A stretch of DNA of 64,000 bases. Source: Dromaius novaehollandiae (lineage: Eukaryota > Chordata > Aves > Casuariiformes > Dromaiidae). The stretch covers positions 31,516,501-31,580,500 of the forward strand of contig NC_088099.1 in assembly GCF_036370855.1 (NCBI RefSeq), read 5' to 3'. Both the position numbers and the translations under genes were made by a program. Under the pieces are notes generated by a model. It saw only the letters and a program-made list of their open reading frames with translations. It did no database searches and was not told where the DNA came from. Positions 48,157 through 61,023 of the stretch are shown piece by piece; the first letter of the stretch is position 1; each line of letters starts with the position of its first letter.

Positions 48157-51100
48157 GTGAGAAGTTGCATTTTAAAGCAGTAGACCTAAAAGGAGTTGTA
48201 CTTCTTTCAGATTATATTCCATACACTTTAGGGTGTATGAGGGGTGTGCACTTACCTGCTAGTCCACCTATATCAATGATCTTCAGCTCTGTAAGTGTGT
48301 TTCATTGGGGGTGGAGGGGTAGGTCAACACTTCAAAAACTTTCCTGTGGAAGAATGCGTTTATGTACCTTTAACCTAAGCTTTTTGACAAAACGGTTATT
48401 TTTCTTTAGGTACCCTTGGAAGATATCTGTAGGGTTTGATATAACCACTGGTTAGGTGGTAAGTCTCAAGCAGCCAGGCCTGTAGTCTTGTCTGTTGCCA
48501 GAAGAGGTTGCTATAGAATCTTTTGATTCTAGACTTCTGCTGGTGCATGTTTTGGGGAAAGTTGCAAATGTCACTTCCAGGAACAGGGGGCAGCTGGAGC
48601 CAGATGATGAACTCTGTGGCAGTGAAGGCCGGGAGGCCAGGAAAGTGGGTATTCTTCAGAAATAGCTTGCAGAGGGAGATGGCAGTGTCTTCGAATAGAT
48701 GTTTACGTTCATTTTAGAGAAAAGACTTCACAGGTAGCAGAGGCTAGGGAAAGATCTGGTCAATGGCAGTACAAGTGTCAGGGCTGGGAACAGTGCTGAG
48801 TGGCAGGGGGTGGAAGCTGTTGGGAGCCCAAGAGAAACACTGGTGAGTGAGGCAGTGGAACAGAGCACTTTTGGAAGCAACGGAAAGGATATCTGTGCTT
48901 GCATGTGTGTTTGTGTCAGGAAATGTAATATAAATGTATGACATGCATGAGTGTCTACTTGAGAATGCAGAAGACATGCCTCTAAGATGAGGTCATAAAA
49001 GTCACAAGCTTTTCTCTTGTGACATTTGCGTTACTGCTATTTCTTGTCAGGCTCTGAGGACCCATTGTATGTTTGTGGTGATACGTCACAGGATTGTAAT
49101 TAATGTATTATGGCCACATTATGGGAGAACCTGCTTCTTGCTTCATTAGTCTTACAGTATAAATAGGCTCTTGGAGTGGGAGAAAAGAAAACTTCCTTTC
49201 CCTTCTTGAGTACTATTAAAAAAAAATCCAAATGTCATGAGTGGATACAGCATGCTATACTGCTTAGTGAGTTTTGAATGCTATGGCTTTTTATTGGTGA
49301 ATGGATTGTTTATGTGTAGGTTTGTATTTGTGTAAGATGTACTAAATTTGGATGGAAGAAGGTATGAACTGTTAAAGAAAAGTAGAGTGGGCATGGCCTT
49401 AGGTTTGAGAGCTGATCTTCTGTAGAGCTTGCTGTATATCAAAATAATTTTGTTGTGCAAGCCTCATATTTCATTAATAGTTCATCAATAAACATATTCG
49501 AAATCCACTAGTATTCCTGAAGTGAGATGTAGGAAGAGAGAAGAATCTAGGAACTGCTTTCAACTTCCTCTTGCTAAAATATGAGGCATTAAACTAAGGT
49601 AATGATCAAGAAAGTAGCTGGTTCTGAGAAATAATATGGGGGAAGGGGCACTTGCCAGCTTCCTTCTGTAGGAGCCAAGGTAATTCTCAAGAATTCAGTG
49701 GGAAATTTGTGTGTAACAGCTAGGGATAGAGACGAATTTTGGGTATGCCTTGACAGTGCTCTTCTCCTCCTCTTCCCTCTTTTCTTTTTGTTTCCAACTT
49801 TGTTGTAAAGCATCTAATGCTTTTCTGTGTTAGAAGGAACTTTCCCTGCGTTTTACCCTTAACCTTACCTGTTGAGAGATGGCCTCAAAGGAATTGGATT
49901 GTCATGGAGCACTGTTCTGTGTGAGCATCGCATGTATATGCAATGATGTGCAGGAATTCTCATGGGATGTCTGCCACAGAAAATGTCTTGAGAGTGAAAA
50001 ATTGGTGTGTTCTCTCCACTTAACCTCTATTTAAGTGGAGAAGGGAGAGTGCTGATGATGCTGAGATACTCCTCTGTGCATTGTCACTACTCTGTATACC
50101 TAAGCATTGAGTTTCTTCTAAGTAGTGTAATGCCAACTTTCCTTGTGTTACAGCAGAAATACCTCTCAACTTGGGCATGAATGGGTCAGCTTTAAGAGTG
50201 AAGTGCCTTCATTGTTGCTTTTGAGGAATATAAGTTTAAAGCATGGTTTCTCTTTTAACATTAGAGAGAGAGAGACCCACAGCAGCTTTCCAGTATAGTA
50301 ATTCCAGATAGATACTAACAAAAACTGAGCTGTAAATGATGTACTAAATGTGAATGTATTTTTTTTTTCCACTGCAGCTTTCCCTGACTTGTATTATCTG
50401 CATTACTGAAAAGAGTGTTTCTAAACCCCTTTGGTCCCAAGAAAGCAGCTTTGTTAGGAGAAGGACTGGAAACTGAAGAACTTAAGAAAATAATCCTGTT
50501 TACCCATTGACTCTAACATGCATTACAATCTTCTCTTTGATATTTATCAGTAGTGAAGTTCTAATCTTGCCTCACTAGTGTGAACAAAAGTTTCAAAACA
50601 AGGTATATACTTTACGTTGTATCTAATAGGTCAATAATTCTATATCGATGCAAGTCATAGGAAAAAACAAAACCTAAGACTAAATTTGTGTCTTTTGGAA
50701 GTCAGACAAAGTTGAAGAGTCTAAAAGAGCTGCTGTAGTGGTAAAGCAGCGAAGCAACTGGTGCAGTTGATCATGGAATCCTTCATAGAAAGGAAGCTGC
50801 TGTTTGGTTTCCTTGGCCAATTATGTAATTTAAAATATAAGCTCATTAGATGCAAGTAGTTTGACACAAGTCTTATTAATGGGAACAATGGTTTACATCA
50901 AAGTTGTTCAGATTCTAGATGCAATGAAACAGTGCCAGAATTATTTTCTTTAAACTGAATAATTGGGTGTGGTCCTGTAACTAGCAATAAGCAAGTTTTT
51001 TTTTTTTTTTAATCACAGAAGATGCCACCCAACATACAGTTACGGTAGGACAGAGAACTTCAGAATGGAGCATAAGGCAATTTGCCTTCCCTTACAGATG

Positions 51101-53580
51101 AGGGCTGAGCTTCTATATGTTCCTGTAACAAACAGAGCCTGTAATTCAAGGCCTGTTCTGATGCACTTGTCAAAAAGTGGTTCCCGATGATGGAGTATAG
51201 GATGGGAGAAGTTATGTTCGTGGCTTCTTAGATCTTATGTTAGTATCATCCTGTTCTAGATAGTAATTCAGTTGATTGCTGCCCTCTTTTAGGAGCTTTC
51301 TAATGACTACACTCAAAGTTTAAACTAGCAAATTTAACAAAAAACTCCTATCCTCACCTCTCAAAAGCAAAGCTGACCATATAGTTCTGCCTATAAAGCT
51401 GTTTCTTTGATGCAGAAACTTCTGAATGCTTGTTCAATTTTATTTGAAAATGACAGAATTACACAAGATCATAAGCAGACACTTCTGGTTTTGATCTCTT
51501 TTCTGGAAAAATCTGAGAACTTGTTTTTGTTTTCTCTAAAAGGGTTTTGATAGCATTCTCTGTTTTAAAAAATTTCCAATAAAAACTACTTACATGGAGG
51601 TTTTCTTTTTTTCTGTACTATGTCTATTGCTTTTGGTTAATCTGCAGTCTTGGTGAGGAGAATTGTGATTGAAGAATTATATTTTGAGTTAATGGTTTAA
51701 ATGGAATACAGAACTTCAAGGATACTCCATTTTAGCACTGTAAGCATAGGTGTTTTTCTTTTTATTTTGTGCTTTCTATTATTATGTAGTTTGACAATTG
51801 TATTAATAAATACAAGTAAAAAAGGACTTGTCAGGTTAGTTTGCAACCGCTAGAGAATATCTGAATAGTTATCTGAAATTTTTTTTTCCTGGAGAGCCTA
51901 ACTATGGAATATAATACTACTTCTAAATGTCAGTAAGTACCCAGAGTTATAGAAACAGGGAATTGATTATTTAAAAAATGGAGTTTCAGGAAACCGATGA
52001 GCTCTCTCTTCCTTCACGTTTTTCCTCTATCCTTCTGGTTATAAACTGTTAGCCGGTGTCTGCTACTAGTGGCATCTTTCATCTATATGTCTGTCTATCT
52101 TTGTCTCTTAATGCAACTTAATTATTTAGAGCTTGTAGATGTGTGGGCTTGTCTCTTAAATTCAAGTTAAGACCCAGAATAGAGGTGAAGCCTGCTGACT
52201 CAGTGGCTCCAGAAGTCTGGTATTATGGTATAATTTGCCTACTGTGGACTGTGTTAATGACCATACTCTGTGTGTGCAGAGAGAGAGAGAGGTGTGTGTG
52301 CGTATACACACACATAAATATATAAAAATTTATACGAGTTGCTAAATATATTACATGTTATTGAAAATCCAGTTAGGGATTAGTCAGAAATGGAAACAAT
52401 CTTCAAAACATTTCATAGTACATAAACTACTATACTTTCTGTTAGGTTGCTTTCCATTGTTTCATTTCTTAAACACTAGGTGCAAATATGCATTGCAGGC
52501 CCTCCAGTGGTTTATTGTTAAACATGTTTCTTCTAATAGTTTTGCATTTGAGTATGCATTTTCTGCTGTAGAAAAAGCTGGAAGAACCTTAAGAATAGAC
52601 TGTGGTGATTGTGCTCTGTGCTATGTACAATAGCTTCCTTTCTGAGGTTATTAGAAATCCATTTTTTTTCTGCCTATTACAATGGTTGTGTGACTTTGCT
52701 TTTCATTAACAAAAAATAATGGAGTCTGGATCAGATAGCATGGACCCAACTGTGAGGTTTGTGGGTATCTCAAAACTTGCTATGTTCTCACGTGGTCACT
52801 TGTTTTGCAGGCCTCTTAAAATGTCAAAGTAATGTACTGAATACATATATGGCACCTGGAGGAGAAAAAAAATCTTTTAAAACAAGGCTTATGTGCAAGA
52901 CTTATCTGGAAGTCACCGTAGATCTCCTGGGGACACTTGGTATCTTTCTCAACCTTGCTGGAGCCCAAAGTATCTGGCTGTTGTATTTCTTTATTCTTGC
53001 AGTGAATGAATGAAAATACTTCTGTCAACTTCAGGCACTCTGTAACTCTTTATTTGGATTAGTTGTGAGCATGATGGCCGTTTCATGGTCTAACATTCAA
53101 TGCAAAAGTATTTCAGTGTTACAAGGCACTTGTGTGACAGAAAACTTACAGTGCCATCATTTAGGTACGCGCTCTGTTTGGGAAAGCTGAAATTTTTTGA
53201 GGAACACGTTGCCTTCTACTTGAAAGACTTGTATGAATCATGGACATCTGGCAAATGTGTCTCAATTTAGGATTAGTATTGACTGTTAATTTATGATGTA
53301 GAAGTCGTAACATAGGCAATACTCAGTATTACTAGGACTGATCAGGCTGCTGCTGTGTCCTTACATTCTAAATTAAAATAACGAGGTGTACTTTTTTCTG
53401 TTGTTTTTCTTATCTGTAAATAAAAAAACTGCTTCATCAAACAACAATATGAGATGCATTAAAAATTATGTAAGCTACAGAAACTGCACTTGGAAACACA
53501 GTTCTCTTTCACTCTGAAATGTACTCCTGTCCTTTAAAAAAAAAATTGAGTCTGAGATTTGATCTGTCCTCTTCTGTTAT
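48157..53580. other. Intronic or intergenic DNA
   Basis: No named repeat or convincing exon. A T-run lies at about 50,996-51,011. A good acceptor before 50,385 (T-rich tract, CACTGCAG) opens a 32-codon frame that ends in a stop without a clear donor or nearby polyadenylation signal. Confidence 0.4.
52268..52325. repeat. Compound microsatellite (GA)n(GT)n(CA)n(TA)n
   Basis: GAGAGAGAGAGAGG is followed by TGTGTGTGCG, TATACACACACA and an AT run. Confidence 0.8.
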
Positions 53581-53589
53581 GGAAATTAG

Positions 53590-54240
53590 GCTTGTTGGCC
53601 ACCATAACAGGGCCCAACCCTAGGTTCCTGCAGAAAAGTTCATAGCCAAATCAAAGCAAATTAAATAATTAATTTTTAATGACGTGCGTACCGTAATTAC
53701 AGCTTGAGCTGGGTGCCTCCGAAGAGGGACCCCGAACAAAGAAATCCCTGGACAATTATACCTTCCAATCTAAGCTCTCCACCCCTCACATGGTAGTTTG
53801 GACCAATAGTAATATTTTGGTCTGGGGTCTCCTGCTCCTCATTGGGTCTCATCGCTGTCCCTAGGTAGGCTGTTTATCTTTACTGTTGCGGTTTCTGCTG
53901 ACGGATGTGTCTTGATTCCTCGGGTCCTGCCCTTGTCTCTCAAGGCTCTGACAAAGAGGTGTTGTTCCAGCAATTAGCACTGCCCCAGCAGTGACAGTAG
54001 GTGTTATCTCCCAAGGTCCTGATGAAGGGGATACAATCCAGACCCTGAGATAGCTCGGACCCCCTAATTAACACTGTTTCAGCAGTGAGAGGAGGCTTTG
54101 TTTCCCAGGGTCCTGGCGCCCAAGTAGGTCTTATTTCAAAGCCTTGATATCCTCCCTCCCGGAGCGCGAAGCACAGGAGTGCACACTGCTTGCAACTCCC
54201 TTATCATTGCAGTTTGAACCAGCTCTCAGGCCCTTTTCTT
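53590..54240 (-). mobile_element. Solo-LTR-like element of an endogenous retrovirus, minus strand
   Basis: This 650-base block is GC-richer than its surroundings and has the layout of a retroviral LTR read on the minus strand. A duplicated segment of about 50 bases (plus-strand copies at 53,971-54,023 and 54,065-54,117, offset 94) resembles tandem U3 enhancers. A TATAATTG word and a TTCGGGGTCCCTCTTCGGAG segment follow, as at a U3/R boundary, then CACCCAGCTC, GCTGTAATTACGG and an AT-rich TTAATTATTTAA stretch. No gag, pol or env frames are attached. Termini and target-site duplication were not resolved. An eight-base inverted pair TGTTATGG/CCATAACA at 53,575-53,582 and 53,602-53,609 lies at the left edge. 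Classification as an avian LTR is inference from pattern. Confidence 0.55.
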
Positions 54241-55410
54241 ACTGAACTAGGTAAAAGTTCATTATCTTATTTAAGTGCGGCCTAAGGCTTCAACAAATAT
54301 AGCTACTCATGCTAAGCAAGTTTTATATAAGTTGTGTTATGCAGCTACCTCTAGACAGTTTCAGCTCAGTATTCTTTAACATCTTCAGACCATGTTTAGT
54401 CACATACTGGATTGAGTATTTAAGATAACTATTAGAAGAGCCAATAAAGTCTTGTCTTTCATATCATTAATAGTAACCTTTGCCAAGGCAGATAATATTT
54501 GTCAAGCTTTGAGGTTTTGCCACCTTCCATATCTTGCTGTATCAATCCAACTTCTAATGCAGGTTTTCTTTCAGGATTAAGATATAAGAATTAATAGCAA
54601 TTACTTTCTTAAGAAATAAGCAAACAACTGTTTTGTCTACTTAGTCATTTACTGTGGTTGTCTTAGTCATTTTTGTGAGTGGTGCTTGATAGAGTTTAAG
54701 CATTACAACTTCAGTGTCCTTAAAAAAACAACAACGAAAAAAAAACCCCCAAACTTCATTCATGATTAACATAATTAACTTGGCTGTGAGTGAAAAATTG
54801 GGGTTAGTAGTAACATCAGTGATGTTACAAGTGATACAAGCGATTTGTGAAGTGGACTGCCTTCAGGTTCCCCTAGGTGTTGTGTTAAGAATGTTGTAAT
54901 TCTAAACTGAACTACAGTTCGGTCCCCCTTTAATGGGAGAGCTTCCTTTGGTGCAGCTGTTCTGTCCCAATGAGAAAAGGGTGTCTTATGCTTTCTTTGA
55001 TCCCATGTGAACGCAAGAAGCATTAAACAAGATTAATAGCTTTTGTAGAGAGAGTTGACCTAGTTATTAATGAGGCAAATGGAGATTTTAAAATATTATG
55101 CTTGAGTGATTCTGCTCTATAGTAATTCTTTTTAGTAATGCTTCTGTTAGTATAGATTTTGATAATCAGCAATGAAAACGGATTCAAATTTTAAAGGTAG
55201 ATCTTTTGGAAACTTCAGTTTTTAAGGAGTCTGTAAACTGTTGTTAAAATCAGCTTATGAAATGTGTTGATTTTAATTACATTAATGATATTCCAACCAA
55301 AAGCTCTGAAATTGATGCAAGACCAACAAAAGCTATGATGTCTTCCTGCCCAACATATTAAATTTTATTTAAAAGTGATCCTAATCTGAATGGACTCTTT
55401 TCTCCTAAAG
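54241..55410. other. Intronic or intergenic DNA
   Basis: AT-rich sequence resumes after the LTR-like block. No gene or named repeat was seen. Confidence 0.45.
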
Positions 55411-55453
55411 ATGTGTCATATCACCGTTAATGATTCAGGCCCATCTGATTAAG
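55411..55453 (+). other. Weak candidate micro-exon
   Basis: A 43-base segment lies between a pyrimidine-rich acceptor (CTCTTTTCTCCTAAAG ending 55,410) and a strong AAG/GTAAGC donor at 55,454. One frame is open (CVISPLMIQAHLIK), but it starts after one leftover base and so does not follow directly from the phase-0 candidate at 48,156. It could be a pseudo-exon. Confidence 0.15.
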
Positions 55454-58400
55454 GTAAGCATGCTATATAAGGGAGTTTGATTCTGTTTGCTTTGTACATT
55501 GACTAAGAGAATTTTACGAAGTGCTATACTGTGACACTTGTGCGACCTTGTTTACAAACGGTTGATTTTCTGTAGAGTCAGTCCTGTGAGAAAATAAGAG
55601 AATAATCACAAAGAATGTGGTGGATAGGTTAATTTCTTGGTGTGCGCTCCAACTTAATCAGAGTATTGCTGGAAAATCGCTATCTCAATATGCTTATAAT
55701 CTAAGCAGATGAAACCACTATTGTTAGAAACATGGGGAGTTAAGTAGGAGGTAAGTATATTCAAATTCTTGCTATTTGAGTGTTTCTTTACATGTTGCTT
55801 TTGGCTTTAGGTGATAATGTTTAAATATTACAACTTTTAACTGTTCTTTCTCATTTCTCACATTTCATTTTTCAAATTTTTTCCTTTTGTATCAAGCTGA
55901 GGTAGGAAAAAAATCTTTTAGAGTCATGAAATGATGAAAGCTTGTTATATTGCTTTTGGTTGCTAAAATATTCTGGTGTGTATGTATCAGAAAAACAAAC
56001 ATTTTAAGTTGTATTGCATACGTACATGTGTCATTAAGATATCTGATTACAGAAACTTGCTTGATGTAGTAATGCATCCCCCAAGGCTTTAAGGTGTAGT
56101 TGAACCTTTTTTATATGCCACAGTTAAAGCAAGTCTTAGCTTCTGTGTAGATGGCAGATGTAGATTTAATAGTATCAGAAAGAAATAGTCTGGAGACTTG
56201 ATTTCTAACTCCTTAGATAATTCATGCAATTTTTTTTTTTTTTTTTTTAAATTTTTCTACTCTTCCTCTCTTATCTAATATTTGGAGAAAATTCATTTGG
56301 CTGCCAGATACAGTTGCCACTGTCTAGATTAAGTGTTGTATTTTTTTGAATGTTCAGAACTCCCTACTAGCTTTAAAGTGCTCAATTACAGATGTCTAGA
56401 TAAAGTTCCTGAAGCCCTCAGGAACAGCATATTCATTTTGCTGGAAGCCATTTTGGGGTAATATAAGCTCAAAATGTTCAGCGTGGTTTGGTTATTTGTG
56501 GGTCTTTTTTTTTGTTTTTGTTTTTTTTGATCTTAGGTCTCTAGTGTTGACAGTGCCTTTTATTTATTTGTCTTAATGTTTGGTTTATCGTGTATTTAGC
56601 TTTGTATTTTAGTTTTTGTCTTTCCTGTCTTTTAATGGGATCACTTATGCTCATAAGGATGTCCTAAAGCTGTTGGATCTCATTTCAAGTTCTGGCAGAG
56701 ATCGCAGGAGGAGGGTTTGTATCTGAGGGCATCACTTGGTATACTGAAGCCAGTTTTAGGGTTCCTAGGACTGTATCAAAAGTGCCATGGTTGCATCTCA
56801 ATAAGCATGGGTCTGGCGTAAGCTTACTCTGGAAGTTTAGATAGGCTTTAAAAGAAAATGGTGGTAGACTTCTTACTGGCAGGCTTTAGGCAAGGCCAGA
56901 TATTGTCTTGTCTTCTTGAAGTCAGTGTAGAAGCCAAAAGCTTTGTAACCTCTGTATTGTGTTTTCTGATTTCACTTGAAATCCATCCTTCCTCCAAATC
57001 GTATTTGTACTATTTGGTGGTGGTGTACAGATCAAACACTGCATGGAACTGTAGTCTAACTGGTTACATTAGCAGGAGAGGTAACTTCTGTTGCTTATTC
57101 CAGAACGATTAAAAATGTCTGTATATTGTTTGGGTGCAATGTTCAGAAAGCACCTTTTTTGATATTTGTTGGCTGGTTAAACTGCCATGCAAACTAAGTT
57201 TATAATGTTAATGCTCTTTAAAATAGACAGTTCTAAGTGTCTGTTAAACAAAACAGGTTAATGCATCCAACATGTGGCAGATAAATTAGAATATTCTGAT
57301 TTATTTATTAAATAACCCCTCAAGTCATGAATTTTTAATGTCCTACAGCATTAGTTTTTTTATTACTCTAAAGAGTAATGTGTGCGTGTCTCCTTTAAAA
57401 ATATTATCTTGTAGACTCTTTTACTTGCTTATTCTCAAAAGAAGAAGAAAATTGAAAAGAAGTATTTCTTTTGTAGTTAATTTTTTACATCTCAGATTTT
57501 TTTTTCTTGTATACTGTCAGTTGAACTTGCATATAAAACACAGGCCATAGTTTAGATAGCCTGCTGTATCAGAATCAACACCTTGCTTTTAAACCACAGC
57601 CTCCTAGTCAGACAAAGCAAAAACATTGTTTCTTAGTACATTAGAAAATAAGCTTTTTGTTGAATTTTTTTAATAGAAACAAAACAAGCTTAACTATGTA
57701 GTCTTTAATTATGTTCAACAAGACAAATGAGGAAAAGGGTATTCCCTTTTAAAAATTAATACTTTCAGTGATCCTGCCAAAGGAGATTAGGCTAGCTCCT
57801 AGAAATTTAAAGTTCTGCCAGCTTTTTTGTCTAGCAACATCTTCCTGAATTGCAGGAGGAAAATGAAAGAATTTGGCAAGAAACTATGTGTCTTTAGAGT
57901 ACGGTTATGTGGTAAGGCTGAGCTGAACTAATATTTTATGGCCACTGAAGGAGAGGTCTCATCTCCCCCACTTTGTCTTGTCTCCTCCATAAGCTGATTG
58001 AACTTGTGAAGCCATCCCTTGCCTCCCTGATCCAACCTTTTTTTTAATCTGGGTTAGTTTTCTGAAATTAACATTACTGAGTTGTGTTTACTCTGAGATC
58101 AGGAAAGAATCAGACCTAATGTAAGGCAGGGCTGTTATAGCGTTCGTCTAGAAAATTGTGAGAAGAGGGGAAAGTCACATGAGTGGTATCACTTCATTTC
58201 AGTGGTAGCAAGCTGTTAATTTCACCCAGGCTTGGATGTAAAACTACAGTATTTGAGTGTGGCTCTACACAGTCTAACTCGGTCCTGACTGGAGTTGCGA
58301 TGGTCCTGCCCTTCCTGCTGCCCAGGCCTAATATTCTCACCTCTTCAGTGTACCAGCAGCACTGGACCCAGTAATGAATGGCTTCAGAGCTGAAGTGGCA

Positions 58401-59846
58401 AAAATATTTTAGGGTTATTTGTCTACCAGATCACTTCCCTGATATTGTTTATTGTGGGTTCAGATGAGTGGCAGTGGTAGCACAAGGAAGGGAATAACAG
58501 CCTTCTATTACTCTCTGCCTTGTTAATAAAGTACACTTGAGTTGCTAGAACATTTTTTTTTCTTTTTGGTGGTTGTGAATTTGTCATGGTGGAGGTTTAC
58601 TAATAGATTGGTAATTAATTGACATTCAGCATGTAACAGTGATAATAGTCTGATGACTGGTATTCATGAAATACATAGATTTCAAATGAGTTGAAGTTAT
58701 TCAATGTAATATAAGAGATGTTGTTTGCAGGTAGTTTTAAATACAAAATAAATTCCACAAACAACAACACATGAACCCTATATGTTGTCCTGTTTGGAAT
58801 GCAACAAATTACAGTGAAGTTAAGCTGTTTAAATTGTCATGGTCATTAGCAGGTCCAGAGATTTACTTCCTTCTTGTCTACCTTGTTTTTAAAGAGAAAT
58901 GTTGTATGCCAGTAAATAGGAACTTGGAGTGCTGACACCTCCTACTTTGTTAGTAGTCCCGCTACGGATGTTGGATACGTTGCTTAACCTTCCTACTATA
59001 GTTTGCAGAGCTTTGATTGGTAGGTAGTGATTTTTCTTCATGGTAAGAGTAAATGTGTTTGATTTTACTAGCAAGATGATCTAAATACCTTACAAGAAAA
59101 AACAGATAGTTAAAGATGATGGTAATCCCTCCATGACTGGGATGCAATTATATAAATAGAGGAGAACTGAAGAAACAAGGAAAGCTGAAGGTGAAGAGTT
59201 AGGTCTTGAATTTATGCGAATTGCTGAGATTGATGATCTTTCACTTTTCTTGAAGAAAAAGATAGGTAGAGGAATAGTCATTCAAAATTACAGCATTCAT
59301 CGAAAGAGCCAAGTTTTTATTTATTAGCCGTTGATATTCGGTGTGCTTGTTAAGGAACTGTTCTACATGGGCGCAGTTAGATTCAGTTGTATTTGAAGAT
59401 TCTATCCTAACTGTAATTTGACTTCATTTTTTTTTCCTCCTGAGGATCTACTCTCAGGGAAAGGCTTCTGTATGCCTGTGCTTCAAGTAATGTCAGTACA
59501 AAACATAATTTTATCTGTTCTGTATTATGTTGTTTCAAACCTGGACTCATCAGCTATTCATTTCTGTGCCATCTATTATTCCAAGATAAGGATGTTTAAA
59601 CTTTGCACAGGTGGTTGTAGAACATTTAAACATTTGACCCCTTGGTAAGATGCCCTTAATACTATTAAAACAGTCCTGATTTGTAGTTCTTGTACAGTGA
59701 TCTAAGACTTATCTGGAATTAAAAAAATAGAATGTCTGTCAAAGCTGCCAAATTGCCTAGAGATGAGCTTATATAAAAGCAAATGATGAAGGATATGTTG
59801 TAATTTTAAAGGGAGGGTAGCGGCTTTGAATTTGGGAAGCTACTTT

Positions 59847-59898
59847 AAAAAAACAAAACAAAACAAAAAGAAAAACAAAAAAAACCCAACCCAAACCC
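59847..59898. repeat. A-rich (AAAAC)n simple repeat
   Basis: Repeated AAAAC units pass into AAAACCCAACCCAAACCC. It is a low-complexity tract. Confidence 0.75.
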
Positions 59899-60068
59899 GG
59901 CTCAATGCTATTTGCAGGGTGACCACACACTCATACATGTTGAAGTGAAGCTCTTGTCATTGTTCTGTTTGTACACAGTGAATTTCTTCCATCTGTCACT
60001 ACAGTGGGGTGTTTTTGAGCCCAGAAATAATGCTATACCAAATAAGCTACTCTAAAAATTGACATACA

Positions 60069-60093
60069 CCCCCCCCCTCCAAAAAAAAAAAAA
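60069..60093 (+). repeat. Poly-C / poly-A tract
   Basis: Nine C, then TCC, then thirteen A on the plus strand. Confidence 0.8.
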
Positions 60094-61009
60094 TCCATCA
60101 TTTCACATCCAGATCAGGATTTGGAGGGTGATTACCAAAGTTGTCTGTACAACAGAGCGTATACTAATTTGGCTGTTGATGAGTATTCGGGTTACAGACT
60201 TCAGCAGTGTCCTCTCTAGGCAATAAATTTGCAGCTCTTGAAATGATGTGTAATTGTGTGATGTCAGGAGGATTCAAACTAGCAGATCTCCCTGATACTG
60301 TCTCAGAATCCTAGTGGCTTCTGGCAGCTAGCTTGCAGTGTCCTGAGAAATCCTGGAGTCAGGCAATGGGATAATACACCGGGGAGTATCTGCACGGAAT
60401 GCTTCGGATCTTTGTAAACACTCAGTTCCAAGTGTATGTGCTGATACAAAGTGAAGCAAGCTGAAGCGTATTATTCTGACCTACCTCTTGGGAACTAACT
60501 GTTATGCAGAAGTTGTATTTTGAAAAATAGTCCTAGGTACACAAACCCATATTCTCATATGGATGATTTTTCTTTCATTAAATGATGAGCCACTGCCTAC
60601 CGAATTTTGTATTCCCTTGATAAGGGCACTAGCAGCGCCTTAGAGCAATAGCTTATATTTAATTCATGTGTAACAGAAAACTTAGGCAGAAAACAGAAAA
60701 ACAGCTTCCTGTGTGTTAGTAGGTTCCCAATTAATAAAGAAGTCCTACAAGAGCATCTTAAGTAGTATTTGACATACTGACATTAGACCTTTTTTTTTGT
60801 CATGCAATTTGCTGCTGCGTCATCTTAATCCGCCAGCATGTTGCACCTCCTCTGACATCTCCTCTCCCTGCTACACCCTTCAGAAAACTGTCATCTAGAA
60901 GTATTATCTCATGGATAAGGAGTTCTTGTTTTTGATACCTGCTTCTAGAGAGATACACTATTTTTTTAAAATCATGAAGAAAACTAGCAATGAACTGAGC
61001 TTCACTCTG

Positions 61010-61023
61010 CCCCCCCCCCCCCC
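61010..61023 (+). repeat. Poly-C tract (14 C)
   Basis: Fourteen consecutive C, followed by ACCTCCCC. It is the longest C run in the window. Confidence 0.85.

Noticed and set aside
50385..50480. Open frame after a strong poly-T/CACTGCAG acceptor, in phase with the candidate exon at 48,156
   Set aside because: It ends in a stop after about 32 codons with no donor and no clear polyadenylation signal nearby; a terminal exon is possible but unsupported.
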